This document shows, piece after piece, positions 31,301 to 43,089 of a stretch of 64,000 nt of DNA (position 1 is the first letter of the stretch; the number at the start of each line of letters is the position of its first letter). Source of the stretch: Stomorhina lunata (taxonomy: Eukaryota > Arthropoda > Insecta > Diptera > Rhiniidae); the NCBI GenBank assembly GCA_933228675.1, contig OW121741.1, forward strand, positions 42,865,080 to 42,929,079, read 5' to 3'. The position numbers were made by a program, and so were the translations under genes. The notes under the pieces are model-generated. The model was given only the letters and a program-made list of their open reading frames with translations, was not told the DNA's origin and did not search any database.

Positions 31301-32705
31301 GCCCTATGCATACATCTTGATCCCTTGGCTTTCCAAAACTGTTTCAAATTTCAAACCCGATTAGCAAATGTGAGAGTTAGAGGTAGTAAAGTACTACGAC
31401 CTACCCGAAAACAGTTTTTTGCGAATACATATTTCCACGTGTTCTGAAATCTTTGAAAATGGTTATTGTATGCCATCACCTAGGTCTATAACCCCCCCTA
31501 GGTCGCTTTCCAAGTTTTTACAAAATTTGTCATTTGCAACACCGTTTTATTTAAGGAATATGCATTTATAAACAAACTTTCGAAAAGAGTGGTAGTAAAT
31601 GTAGAGTTAACTCCATCGGAAGAATTTCAAGAAATTTCATTTAATTCTTTCGGATTTTGCTTCAATTGACATTTTACCGCCTCAAAACTTTATACATAAT
31701 TCCATAAATTAGTTCCTTTAAGAATCACACAATTCCAAAACATAAATCAAATTTGTTATCCTCTTTACAAAAATCCTGTTGATGTTGAATTATCCAAATG
31801 TTTCAATTATTTTCGAATTGCTTAAACATTTTTTAAGATTATCCCCATTATCACCACCAACAACAATAACGACAATTACACGCAATACGAGAACTCGTAA
31901 CATATTAATTTTGTTAACATTTAACCTTCCTTCAACCCTAATTGGCTGCACAATGAAAATCTACCTCTAGGTCATAAAAACAATATTCTTCATTCTCCTG
32001 ATGATTAAATTGAATAAACACTTTATGTTATTTTAAGCGTTGACACATTTAATTCAATCATTGAAGATTACGCCGTGAATGAGTGCAAAATAGAAAAGTC
32101 ATCAGTCGGTAGTAGGACGCGCAACAGTGACACAGAATTATTTAGGATTTGATGTACGAGAATTTTAGAGTCATGAGACATGTTTAGCATAAATTAAATT
32201 CACACTTTATTTTTCTAATACTAAATATGATTATAAAAGAAATTTAATCATTCACTTTTCGCTCAAGGCTTTGACAAATTATTATTTTTTTATTTTTCTG
32301 GCCTATTCCAGCAAGTAGATGCTAGAGGTACTAAGGATAGAGTTTAATATAAACAATGAGTTAAAACAAAAATTTAATTATTTTTTTTTCGATATCACCG
32401 CCTTTTCTTAAAACCGGAAAGACCTAAGATCTAACAGCTCAGGACTATCAATTATTTCGAAGAAAAATCTGACTTGTCGCATTTAAGTTACAAAAAACAA
32501 AATTGAGAGAAAGTAAAATATTTGATTATCTATTTCCAGATGTTCTTTTTCTATTTGAATATCTATTCCCAGATGTTAGCATTATGGGAGATACCCAAAA
32601 TAATGTACTACGGAAGTGTTTCTGATTCAATGAATATTACAAACAATATTCCCGGAAGTTGTATGATGTTGAAAAGTACTAAGACGTATTGGTTTTCCAG
32701 TAAGG
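31301..32705. other. AT-rich region, no recognised gene
   Basis: No bounded repeat or gene recognised. Short ORFs only (e.g. 31779-31970, 32522-32731). Contains 'aacccccccta' near 31491 and a CAC/ACAA-rich stretch near 31850-31880. Confidence 0.3.
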
Positions 32706-32707
32706 AC

Positions 32708-33010
32708 TTTACCACTTTTTTTAATAAATAATGGTACATCGGCGTCAATTCTTGATTCAGCTTGATCTTGTATGGATGTATTATAATTTCTTTACCCAAA
32801 ATTCGCCATAAAGTAGTCTTTGCCTTGTTCTTGAAAACGGAATCGACTAATTAGGATCCTTTGCTACGAACGCCTGAACGGTAGCAATATTTTTGTCACT
32901 TGGACCAACCCGTTATTAGATTAGCAAATTTTGTCGACGGCGGCTTAGCGCCGAATTTGAAAATGATTTTGAGATTGTTTCTAAATCGCGGTTTAATGAT
33001 TCATTCATGG
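32708..33010 (-). pseudogene. degenerate mariner-like transposase N-terminal fragment
   Basis: Minus-strand reading gives LWRILGKEIIIHPYKIK and LNQELTPMYHY, which lines up with LWKILRKDLGLRPYKIQ and LVQELKPRDHA of the rosa proteins, though clearly diverged. Upstream on the same strand 'PPSTKFANLI' is in the HTH position. No ends found. An old, truncated relative of the DD41D group. Confidence 0.5.
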
Positions 33011-33037
33011 TTAGCCTCATAGTGCCAAACTCTATAA

Positions 33038-34340
33038 CCCAGCAAAACTTTAGTAATGGCAAGTACTCTTATAACTAGTTACCTTGTAACGACTACAACA
33101 TACCATCCGAATAAATAATAAGTTATTACAGAAGTACTTATTTGTAATTAAGATGGTAATTTAAACTGAATGGCCCCGGTTCAAATCCCACCAAGGGCAA
33201 CATTTTTTTTTAGTTTTTTTTTTTATTAAAAGAGTCTTTTTAAATGATTTTTGAATTTTAAGAACTTAAATATTATCTTCTGTAAAAAAAATTTGTAAAA
33301 CTAACTCACGTTAATGAAAAAATACCATCATGAGTAAATTTTGATTATGTAGGGGATGTTGAATAGCAAACACGATTCTAATTGGTCTTAACTTGGTAAG
33401 CCCAACTTATCTGGGCCATCCTTCATCTCAACTGTGGACACACACCTCCTCATGGTATCACCCGGGGAGCTAGTTTAACACCCATTAATATTGTGAGTTA
33501 ACATGTTCCGAGAGTTGTCCCATAAGATCGATAAAAATGGGTTAGGATTACGGGCTAGTAACCCTCTCTTGAAAAAAAATACAAAGAAGAGGATAAAATT
33601 AGAATTGAAATGTCCCACTACCTAATGTTAGAGGAGGATGTCCGAAGCTTCGATAGAAAGACCAAGTAGAGGAACATTTTTCAAAGCTTGGCCTATAAAA
33701 TTAGAGAATATTCGCACAAGATCGAAATCCATGGAATTCTAAAATATGCTCGGACTTTGACCTTAACAGGTTGTAACATTTAAGTAAGTAAGAGTCAATC
33801 TTATGTAAAAACTTATACAAAAAAGAAGATTTAAATTGTTTAAGTTATAAAATAATTTTAAAAAAGTTTTAAAATAATTACAAAAAATCGTATAAAAATA
33901 TTTTTCCAAAAATTACAACAAAGCAAAAAAAGAGCAGGGAAAAACAAAGTTATTTTCACGTGATTTTGGATCTAAAAATCAAAATTGTTTATATTAATTA
34001 TAAACTGCTAAGTTTTCAACATATGAAGTAGCTCAGTGGAAGAGTCTCTGCCTAGCAGTCGGAGGGTCTGGGTTCGAGCCCCCATGGGATCATAAAAAAA
34101 TTTTGTATTTCGTTTAAAAATATATGTTTTTAATAAAACAACAACAAAAAAGTTGTTGCTGTTGTTGTTGTTTCTTTCAAATTGCTTACCCAAGTCATTA
34201 CTTTTCTGCAATTGGTAAGTACTTGCCTCCAATGACATCCCCATGTTAATGTAATCACTTAAACAGCGAATGAGTAAGTAGTTCGTGTTCAATAGTTTAA
34301 CTGTTTAAGTCATTATTTGGTAATGAAAAGTTTTACTGGG
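33038..34340 (+). mobile_element. CCCAG TIR element, copy 3
   Basis: 1,303 bp, starting CCCAGCAAAACTTTAGTAAT and ending ...GTTTTACTGGG. It is the most complete copy. It carries 'ggttcaaatcccacc' (B-box-like, ~33179), a LINE 3'-end-like segment (about 33345-33795, ending 'taagtaagtaag'), a tRNA-like segment (34022-34093) with perfect A and B boxes, and (GTT)n near 34155-34170. AA flanks both sides. No transposase. Confidence 0.82.
34022..34093 (+). other. tRNA-like segment in CCCAG element copy 3
   Basis: TAGCTCAGTGG (A box) and GGTTCGAGCCC (B box) are both intact, and this copy also has CCCCATGGG around the T-arm/acceptor region. It is part of the mobile element. Confidence 0.65.
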
Positions 34341-34374
34341 AAGGTTTGGTCTATGATTAAATTAATTACTGTCA

Positions 34375-34801
34375 AATGTTACTATCATCTGTAAAAGAGT
34401 AGATAGGCTTGGAAGTTTGATGTAGAAGGTCGTTTATAAAGATTAGAAATAGAGTAGGAGATAGAACGGAGCCTTAGGGTACCCCTGAGTTTAGCTTGAA
34501 ATCGTTTGATGAAATCCCATCTACAACAACTCTTTATAGTACGATCTCTGAGGAAGCTCGATAAAAATCGAGAGACATCAAAAGCAATAAGTTTCAATAG
34601 AAGTGATCCATGGCACACTCTTTTAAACGCCTTGAAAATATTCAGAGCCACGACTTTACTTTTGCCAAAACGGTGTATTGAATGATACCATTTTTCCGAA
34701 AGGAAAGCTAGCAGGTCTTCCGTAAGCCGAATAATTCGTCGGCGGAGCGACGTGCAATATAAAATCGGCGCACTGATACGGCTTGCTTCTCTGCTTGTCA
34801 T
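34375..34801 (-). pseudogene. Jockey-like LINE reverse transcriptase fragment
   Basis: The minus strand reads DLLAFLSEKWYHSIHRFGKS, KVVALNIFKAFKRVCHGSLLL (RT motif A region, family form DISKAFDRVWH) and FLRDRTIK. After a frameshift come GVP*GSVLSPTLFLIFINDLL and SKPIYSFTDDS. The last is the motif C position (normally FADDS), and the stop replaces the Gln of 'VPQGSVLSP'. The two motif A aspartates are already changed to N and K. The RT is dead. The fragment is isolated, with no 5' or 3' end visible. Confidence 0.8.
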
Positions 34802-35430
34802 CTCACTGGCGCGACAACATCATACAATGAATATGTAGACTCAAATTTTGGTACTTAACTTGTAATTGCTTGTCAACTAGGGCGAGAAAAACGACCGAAA
34901 ATTAGACTTAACGCCTTTAAAGCTGCGGTCAACGACTCCGAGTTTCTGTAGCACATTTTTATAATTTGCATATATGCTTAGCTCGTGATCATGATTAAAA
35001 TGTTGAGTTTACTAAAAAAAGGGAAGGAACAGTGAAATAGTGCGTTTACAAATTAAATTCAAAGTTGTCAAGTACCTATTGGAAAACATTAAATAATGAA
35101 ATATGAAGGCAGATCAATAATCCCGTTTTCGATAATGTTCGGCTTACTGTCTAAATTTGAAGAAGCTGCGTCATAAAGTTTGTGTTTGACAGCCGTTGAT
35201 AGCAGAATAAATTAAAAAAAAAACACTTACACTAAACTACGGATGATGCCTTAGGTTCTGACGATCTACATTCGAAACAATTAAAGAGATTGACGGCGAA
35301 ATGATTTCAATTTCGAAGGATTACTTGGGTCTTGCACAGTTTTCCGCAAGATGGCCGCCGTAATTCACAATTAATCACAAAGGCAATTGTTTGACGTTTT
35401 CGCTTGAATGTTTGTTGAACAGCCTTGGAC
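34802..35430. other. intergenic DNA, nothing recognised
   Basis: Somewhat less AT-rich than average. No ORF or repeat family recognised. Confidence 0.3.
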
Positions 35431-35434
35431 TCCT

Positions 35435-35880
35435 TTTTAACCTATTTTTGTATTCAATGTACAAGTCGCAATTCTAAAAAAAATTTAGTGAAATTCAACA
35501 CACGTCCATTAATTAATTTAAAAAAGGGGTCTACTAATTTCGATTGAAATTTGTCGACTACTTGGGTACCTGCATTGTACCTTCATTTTTTCACCAATTT
35601 TTCTTTTCAATGTACAAGTCGCAATTCTCAACAGAAGTTGATAAAAAAAAAAAATCGGCACATGTCTATTAATTAATCTCAGAAAGAGTTATACTAATTT
35701 TGGTTGAGATGCCTCGACTTTTTGAAGTACCTGCCTAAGACCCCCTTTTTTACTTGTTATTGTTCTTAATGTATAAGCCGGAATTCTCAACAGAATGTGA
35801 AAAATTGACACACTTTAATTTTGGTTGAAATCCGTCGACTCCTACGGGACCTTCACTTAAATTCAATTTGATTAAAAAGT
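35435..35880 (+). repeat. three diverged ~155-bp tandem repeats
   Basis: 'caatgtacaagtcgcaattct' (or its variant) recurs at about 35456, 35609 and 35768, each followed by '...ttaattaat...actaatttygrttgara...gtcgact'. The third unit is shorter. The opening phrase also occurs in the ATACCCTTCACCAC family, so this may be an amplified piece of it. Confidence 0.65.
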
Positions 35881-37735
35881 TACGCCTAAACGATTGCAAC
35901 ACTTTTTGTTTAAACTATGCGTAACAATTTTCGTGACTTTTTTCAGAAAATTTTGAATTTTGTTTTACGATCGGTAAATTTTGGTGAATTTTTTTTGCTC
36001 AATCTAAAGAAACGACTTTCGCCTTCCACGTAGTTATGGTGGGAACACCAAGCAAAACCGAGCCAACTTAGTTTTTGTCCAAAGAAAAACGAAAACACTG
36101 AATTTTATAGAGCTTTTTTGATTTTCTTATATCTCCTAAAATATATATGAGATTAAGTTTTTTTTTCTGCAGACTAAAACCAAGGTTCTGTACCTAAATT
36201 TAATCGATATCAAGATAAAAGCTGTGAAACTATATCGATGCATGAGCTACTGAGTTTGATGAAAAATTTCATTAGTTTTCGTTTTAGCACATTAAGCACA
36301 TTTCAATATCTTTTTTGTAACTCAAATTGTAACCATTTCTTGAAAACAATTATTGATCATTAATATCTAGACGCTTCTCTAGAGAACTGCATCATTAGAT
36401 TTTTCAAAAGCGGTGGTCAAAAAATGGGTTTTTGCAGCAGAAATATCATAGTGCGCCGTCTAAATAAGTTTCTCAAGGTATTAACATCTTTTCTTAGAAA
36501 AAAAATTTTGTCTGGAATGGAGCAGAATTTTTGAAATTATTACATTATTACTGCTATTATTTTCGAAAATGCTTATAAATAGTCACCGCAAAAAGAAATC
36601 GAAAAATAAAAAAGAAAATACACCCGCGGTTATTTAAAATTCTGGCAAGGACTGGCTGTGCTGTGAATAAAATTAAGAAAAATGTGTATTGAAGCTTTGA
36701 AAAGCAACTTAATGCAAAATCCGAAGATGCTGTAAACAAAATAGAAACAATCAAGATTTACAAAATAACTTCTTCCTTTGTCATTATCCTTCGGTTCTTT
36801 TTCGTCTTAGCGGCCTTTATGCAGGGGATTTGCCTTATTCGCACCCGCCCCCATCCCCCCTATTTTTAATGTGAGCGTTTTCAACTTCATACCTTAACTT
36901 TACAGTTTTCTTGTGCCCATGACAACGTGACAACACTTGTAAAGTGTCAATAGCAATATGTCAACCCAGTTGCTTGCTGATAACAATCCCACATACAGGA
37001 CCTTAAACTAAGTTTTGTATACAAAAAGAAGGATGGCTGTAAGGATGAAGGCAAAGTAGACATTATGAAAATGAGCTATTGAAATAATTTTTCTGGTAAA
37101 AGAATAAAGTACAATAATTCTTTGGCCATTCATCTTTTCTTCGGCACTCAAATTTCTGGCGAAATGACTGAGAAAGTGTTGAATGCGGCATGAAACTTAA
37201 AAAGTCAACTTGATTGTGTAAATTATAGAGATTTACTTCATTTCTTCGAATTGGCTCCACTTTGGCTCTTTGTCTGCCCTCAAGGTTTTTTTTATGGCAT
37301 AAGTTGGTAAATAAGAAACTGAGTAAATAAATAAATAAATACTTACTCGTAAGAATGTATTATTTTTAAGTATTTCTTATTTAGACCTTTACAAAAGCGT
37401 GTTTATAAATCCTTATGAAATCTTTGAGAAAAAATCATATTTAAGAATTAACATACATGTGTTCCGAATTTTATGTCTGTGGGTCAAATGGCATAAATAA
37501 ATATTTATTTAAACATGACAACGCTTTTATTATGTTTTGATAAGTTTTATGTAAATAAATCGGAGGAAATATTGATTTAAATATCAATACATGAATAAAT
37601 ATGGGCTAAGATTACAAAATTTAAACATATCTGATTTTATTACAGCATGTCTTAACATACTCAATAGATAAAGTTTTAACTCATCACTTATACCCCAGAA
37701 CAATTTGTCAACACTTATCTTAAAACTATGTAAAC
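35881..37735. other. intergenic DNA, nothing recognised
   Basis: About 1.85 kb without a recognised repeat or gene. A C-rich patch (36836-36862) and short ORFs of up to 65 codons are present. Possibly host single-copy DNA. Confidence 0.3.
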
Positions 37736-37892
37736 CTTTCACCATCATACATGGAAAGGGTATTATAACTTTGTGCTGATGTACATAACTCATAGAAATA
37801 TTTGTCTTAGACCCACCTTTTAGTATACCAATAGGCTTAGAATCACTTTCTGAGTCGGACGGCTGGCTGGACCCCCATGTAAACCATGTAAT
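37736..37892 (+). repeat. ATACCCTTCACCAC repeat, 5' fragment
   Basis: 'ctttcaccatcatac...gctgatgta...' through 'aataggcttagaatcacttt' and 'ggctggacccccatgtaaac' match the start of the dispersed family. The copy is cut off by an (AAAAG)n run at 37893-37913, where the minisatellite begins. Confidence 0.65.
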
Positions 37893-37913
37893 CAAAGAAA
37901 AGAAAAGAAAAGA
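37893..37913 (+). repeat. (AAAAG)n microsatellite
   Basis: Four perfect AAAAG units between a dispersed repeat and the 31-bp minisatellite. Confidence 0.85.
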
Positions 37914-37914
37914 T

Positions 37915-40900
37915 AAATTTTTTAAAAATTTCCTATAAAAATAATAAATTTTAAAAAAATTGCCTATAAAAATAAAAAAATTTTGAAAAATTTCCTATAA
38001 AAATAAGATGTTTTTGAGAAATTTTCTATAAAAATAAAAAATTTTTGAAAAATTTCCTATGACAATAATAAATCTTTAAAAAATGACCTATAAAAATTAG
38101 AAATTTAAAAAAAAATCCTATAAAAATAAGTCATTTTTGAAAAATTTTCTATAAAAATAAGAAATTTTTAAAAAATTTCCTATAAAAATAAGAAATTTTT
38201 GAAAAATTTCCTTTAAAAATAAGAAAATTTTAAAAATTTTCCTATAAAAAAAAAGAAATTCTTGAAAAATTTTCTATAAAAATAAGAAATTTTTGAAAAA
38301 TTTCTTATAAAAATAAGAAATTTTAAAAAAATTTCCTATAAAAATAAGAATTTTTTGAAAAATTTCCTATACAAATAAGAAATTTTTGAAAATTTTCCTA
38401 TAAAAATAAGAAATTTTTGAAAAATTTCCTATAAAAATAAGAAATTTTTGAAAAATTTCCTATAAAAATAAGAAATTTTTGAAAAATTTCCTATAAAAAT
38501 AAGAAATTTTTGAAAAATTTCCTATAAAAATAAGAAATTTTTGAAAAATTTCCTATAAAAATAAGAAATTTTTGAAAAATTTCCTATAAAAATAAGACAT
38601 TTTTGAAAAATTTCCTATAAAAGTAAGAAATTTTTGAAAAATTTCCTATAAAAATAAGAAATTTTTGAAAAATTTCCTATAAAAATAAGAAATTTTTGAA
38701 AAATTTCCTATAATAACTAGAATTTTTTGAAAAATTTCCTATAAAAACAAGAAATTTTTGAAAAATTTCTTATAAAAATAAGAAATTTTTGAAAAAATTC
38801 CTATAAAAATAAGATATTTTTGAAAAATTTCCGATAAAAACTATAGATTTTTGAAAAGTTTCCAATAAAAACAAGAAATTAAAAAAAATTCCTATAAAAA
38901 TAAGAAATTTTTGAAAAATTTCCTGTAAAAATAAGAAATTTTTTTAAAATTTCCTATAAAAATAACAAATTTTTGAAAAATTTCCTATAAAAATAAGATT
39001 TTTTTTTGAAAAATTTCCGATAAAAATGAGAAATTTTTGAAAAATTTCCTATAAAAATGAGAAATTTTTGAAAAATTTTCTAAAAAAATAAAAAATTTTT
39101 GAAAAATTTCCTATAAAAATAAGAAATTTTTGAAAAATTTCCTATAAAAATAATAAGTTTTTGAAAATTTTCCTATAAAAATAAGAAATTTTCGAAAAAT
39201 TTCCTATAAAAATAAGAAATTTTTGAAAAATTGTCTATATAAATAAAACATTTTCGAAGAATTTCCTATAAAAATAGAAATTTTTGAAAAATTTCCTATA
39301 AAAATAAGAAATTTTTGAAAAATTTCCCATGAAAATAAGAAATTTTTGAAAAATTTCCTACAAAAATAAGTAATTTTTTAAAATTTCCTATAAAAATAAG
39401 AAATAGTTGAAAAATTTCCTTCAAAATAAGAAGTTTTTGAAAAATTTCCTATAAAAGTAAGAAATTTTTGAAAAATTTCCTATAAAAATAAGAAATTTTT
39501 GAAAAATTTCCTATAAAAATAAGAAATTTTTTAAAAATTATCTATTAAAATAAGAAATTTTTTGAAAATTTCCTATAAAAATAGGAAATTTTTGAAAAAT
39601 TTCTTTTCAAAATAAATAAATAATTTTTGAAAAATTTCTTTTCAAAATAAGAAATTTTTGAAAAATTTTTTATAAAAGTAAGAAATTTTTGAAAACTACT
39701 AAAAAATAAGAAATTTTTGAAGAATTTCCTATACAAATAAGAAATAAAAAGAAATTTCCTATAGAATAAAAAAATTTTTGAAAAATTTCCTATAAAAATA
39801 AGAAATTTTTGAAAAATTTCCTATAAAAATAAGAAGTTTTGAGAAATTTGAACTTTTTGAAAAATTTCCTGTAAAAATAAGATTTTTTTAATTTATTATA
39901 AAAATAACAAAATTTTAAAAATTTCCTTTTAAAATAAACAAATTTTCCTATAAAAAGAAGAAATTTTTGAAATATTTCCTATAAAAATTAGAAATTTTTG
40001 AAAAATTTTCTATAAAAATTTTTCAAAAACTTCCTATTTTTATAGGAAATTTTTCAAAAAATTCTTATTTTTTATAGGAAATTTTTCAAAAATTTCTTAT
40101 TTTATAGGAAATTTTTCAAAAATTTCTTATTTTATAGGAAATTTATCAAAAATTTCTTATTTTTATAGGAAATTTTTAAGAATTTCTTATTTTTATGGGG
40201 AATTTTTCAAATTTCTTATTTTTTTGGGAAATTTTTCAAATTTCTTATTTTTATGGGAAATTTTTCAAATTTCTTATTTTAATAGGAAATTTTTCAAAAA
40301 CTTCTTATTTTTATAGAAAATTTTAAAAAAATTTCTTATTTTTATAGAAAATTTGTATATAAGATTATTCAAAATTTTCTTATTTTTATAAGAGGTTTTT
40401 CAAAAAATTCTTATTTTTATAGGAAATTTTTTAAAAATGTTTCTATAAAAATAAGAAATTTTTGAAAAATTTTTCAAAATAAACAATTTTTCCTATAAAA
40501 AGAAGAAATTTTTGAAAAATTTCCTATAAAAATTAGAAATTTTTGAAAAATTTCCTATAAAAATTTTTCAAAAATTTCTTATTTTATAGGAAATTTTTAA
40601 AAAATTTCTTATCTTTATAGAAAATTTTTCAAGAATTTCTTATTTTTATGGGAAATTTTTCAAATTTCTTATTTTTATGGGAAATTTTTCAAATTTCTTA
40701 TTTTAATAGGAAATTTTTCAAAAATTTCTTATTTTAATAGGAAATTTTTCAAAAATTTCTTATTTTTATAGAAAATTTTTAAAAAATTTCTTATTTTTAT
40801 AGAAAATTTTTAAAAAATTTCTAATTTTTATATAAGATTTTTCAAAATTTTCTTATATTTAAATTTCTTATTTTTATAAAGGTTTTTCAAAAATTTCTTA

Positions 40901-41218
40901 TTTTTATAGGAAATTTTTTAAAAATATTCCTATAAAAATAAGAAATTTTTGAAAAATTTCCTATAAATATAAGAATTTCTTATTTTTATAAGAGATTTTT
41001 CAAAAATTTCTTATTTTTATAGGAAATCTTTTAAAAATTTTCTTATAAAAATTAGAAATTTTTGAAAAATTTCCTATAAAAATAAGAAATTTTTGAAAAA
41101 ATTTCCTATAAAAGTAAGAAATTTTTGAAAAATTTCCTATAAAAATAAGAATTTTTTTTTAAATTTCCTATAAAAAAATAAAAAAATTTCCTATCAAAAT
41201 AAGAAATTTTTGAAAATT
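37915..41218. repeat. 31-bp AT-rich minisatellite, ~3.3 kb, with strand switches
   Basis: About one hundred imperfect copies of a 31-bp unit, core 'cctataaaaataagaaattt' + 'ttgaaaaattt'. Units at 38400-38700 are almost identical, while those at the edges are diverged. Orientation is forward to about 40015, reversed to ~40435, forward to ~40560, reversed to ~40915, forward to ~40970, reversed to ~41030 and forward to the end. Each switch creates a potential hairpin. Not a CRISPR array: there are no unique spacers. Apparent ORFs only translate the repeat. Confidence 0.93.
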
Positions 41219-42290
41219 TTTAGTATTCACTTGTTTTAATAGTGTAATGCATTATAGATTTTTAATGTTTTAAGACACTTTCAAATACTTGAGCAATTAT
41301 GATTTGCATAGGGATTAAAATAATGTTCTACTCGAATTATACATATATCAAAGTTTTCATCACTTTAAAAAATCTTGTGAATACAATTTATATAAAATGT
41401 CTGCGTGATGAAAAAGATTACGGAAAGTATTTTAAAATATGAAGCACGTATTTGAAAGTGTACTACGAACTTATTTTTTTACTAACGATAAAAATCGCTA
41501 AACGACTTACGAAAAAGGGTTGAAGCTCAACATTATCTTTAGATATCAAACCAGTTCTAATATAAATATACATTAATAACAAATTTTAATGTATATTTAA
41601 ATATTTACTTTAATATAGTTCATTTCATTTCCCTTTAATTTAACTTTGATCTCGTTGCTTTTTACCTTTAGAGGTAAATTATTAAAAAGATAAACACGTA
41701 TAATTATGGTCTATTGGTTTTATTGGTAGCAAATGTTAGATAAAGATTAAGTTTTATCATTTATATGCAAATATACTTGAAACTCAACTCAATACTCGTA
41801 GATATGAAATGAAGTGAAAAAAATATAAGTATAACCAAGTTTTGGGTTCTTTATATAAACTTTTTTTCTCTAATAAATCTAATATGATAATTTCATTTTT
41901 CTACCCTCTATTTGATAAGTATTGAATATAAAATATTAAAAGAAAAAAAAAAACAGAAAATTTTAATTACTTTATTAACATTTTAACGAATAAATGAACA
42001 GAAATGTCATTTGAAAAGAAATGAAAGAAAATTACAATTTGATCTCATATTTTAATGTAAATTTATAAAAAGTTTTGATTTGTAATATTAACTTACATTA
42101 TATAATTTTTATTTAATTAAAAAGTCTGTATTTCAATAAAAATTTTATATTTTTAACTTTTAATTTACGACTTAGGGCCTATTCTAATAGGACCTAATGT
42201 TTCATTTTCTTAATGTTAAAAAAGTTATTTTTTCATTTGGATTAAAAAAATCGCTATAACATATTATAACGAAATATTAGCCCAGTTCAC
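41219..42290. other. very AT-rich intergenic DNA
   Basis: No ORF, repeat family or RNA recognised. Confidence 0.35.
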
Positions 42291-42295
42291 AAACC

Positions 42296-42368
42296 GTTGC
42301 AAATAGTCTAGCATCGTAACATTTGCAAATCGACATAGGAAATAATACGATGCTAGACTATTTGCAAC
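42296..42368. repeat. perfect 23-bp inverted repeat with 27-nt loop
   Basis: The left arm 42296-42318 starts 'gttgcaaatagtctagcat'. The right arm 42346-42368 is its exact reverse complement. The loop repeats 'ttgcaaat'. It could be a very small MITE, a hairpin-RNA or miRNA-like precursor, or a chance inversion. Perfect pairing with no bulge is less typical of a conserved miRNA. Confidence 0.8.
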
Positions 42369-42725
42369 AGAGTTATTCTAATTGTAATTCGAAAAATTTT
42401 CTTTAAATTTGTTAAAAATTTTATTTCGCTTCTCTATAATAGAAAAGTAAAATTAGTTATAAATGTTTCTAATTTGAATTTTGAAGTCTGGTGAAATGAT
42501 TACCAATACAATTATGCAATTTTTAAAAAATACCTTGTCTTTTGTATTCATTTCTCATTTTCATCCAAACGCAATTCAATATCCTATCTCTTTAAGTTTC
42601 TAAGCTGAAACGAGGCCGTTTTTTTACTTATTTTGCACTTTTTACCGCCAAAACGGCCAAATCTCAAAAAAAAAAAAAATCAATTCATTCATTCAATTAC
42701 AGGGTCGCTGATAAATTTTGCTACA
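42369..42725. other. AT-rich spacer
   Basis: Nothing recognised. An A-run is present at 42667-42680. Confidence 0.3.
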
Positions 42726-42846
42726 TAAATGGGTACTTCTCTCAGACTATGAGCTGCATCCGATTCTATTGAAGACTCATTGAAAGGGGCCTAGGTTTTA
42801 ACTCCGGCTCCGAAAGGCAAATGCATGTTAGAGAAGTTTGGCTTTA
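42726..42846 (-). mobile_element. SINE fragment (body and tail)
   Basis: On the minus strand, 'ctctaacatgcatttgcctt' through 'gaatcggatgcagctcatag' and 'tctgagagaagtaccca' match positions ~62505-62612 of the intact SINE. The tRNA-like head and the tail repeats are missing. Confidence 0.8.
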
Positions 42847-43089
42847 TTAAACAATTTTCTTCCTGAGAATTTAAAGGTCCTTCGACCGCCATCGAAGCTA
42901 CTTTTGTTCGGGAAAGTTACAGGACAACTACTTGTGTAGCTGTTCATATGGGAGGCGCAAAATTGAATGAGACCTAAGGGTTAAAACCGGTTTTATTCAG
43001 GAGTGGCATTTTAAAAATTTAAATATTATGTTTTTAATCTTTATTTTTTTACCCTTAGCTCCCTTTCTCTATGCGCTGTCACATATAGC
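42847..43089. other. spacer, possibly LINE-derived
   Basis: No clear feature. It adjoins the LINE fragment on its 3' side and could be part of it. Confidence 0.25.

Noticed and set aside
37915..41218. CRISPR-like array of ~31-bp repeats
   Set aside because: Units are contiguous without unique spacers, AT-rich and degenerate, and they change strand. It is a eukaryotic minisatellite.
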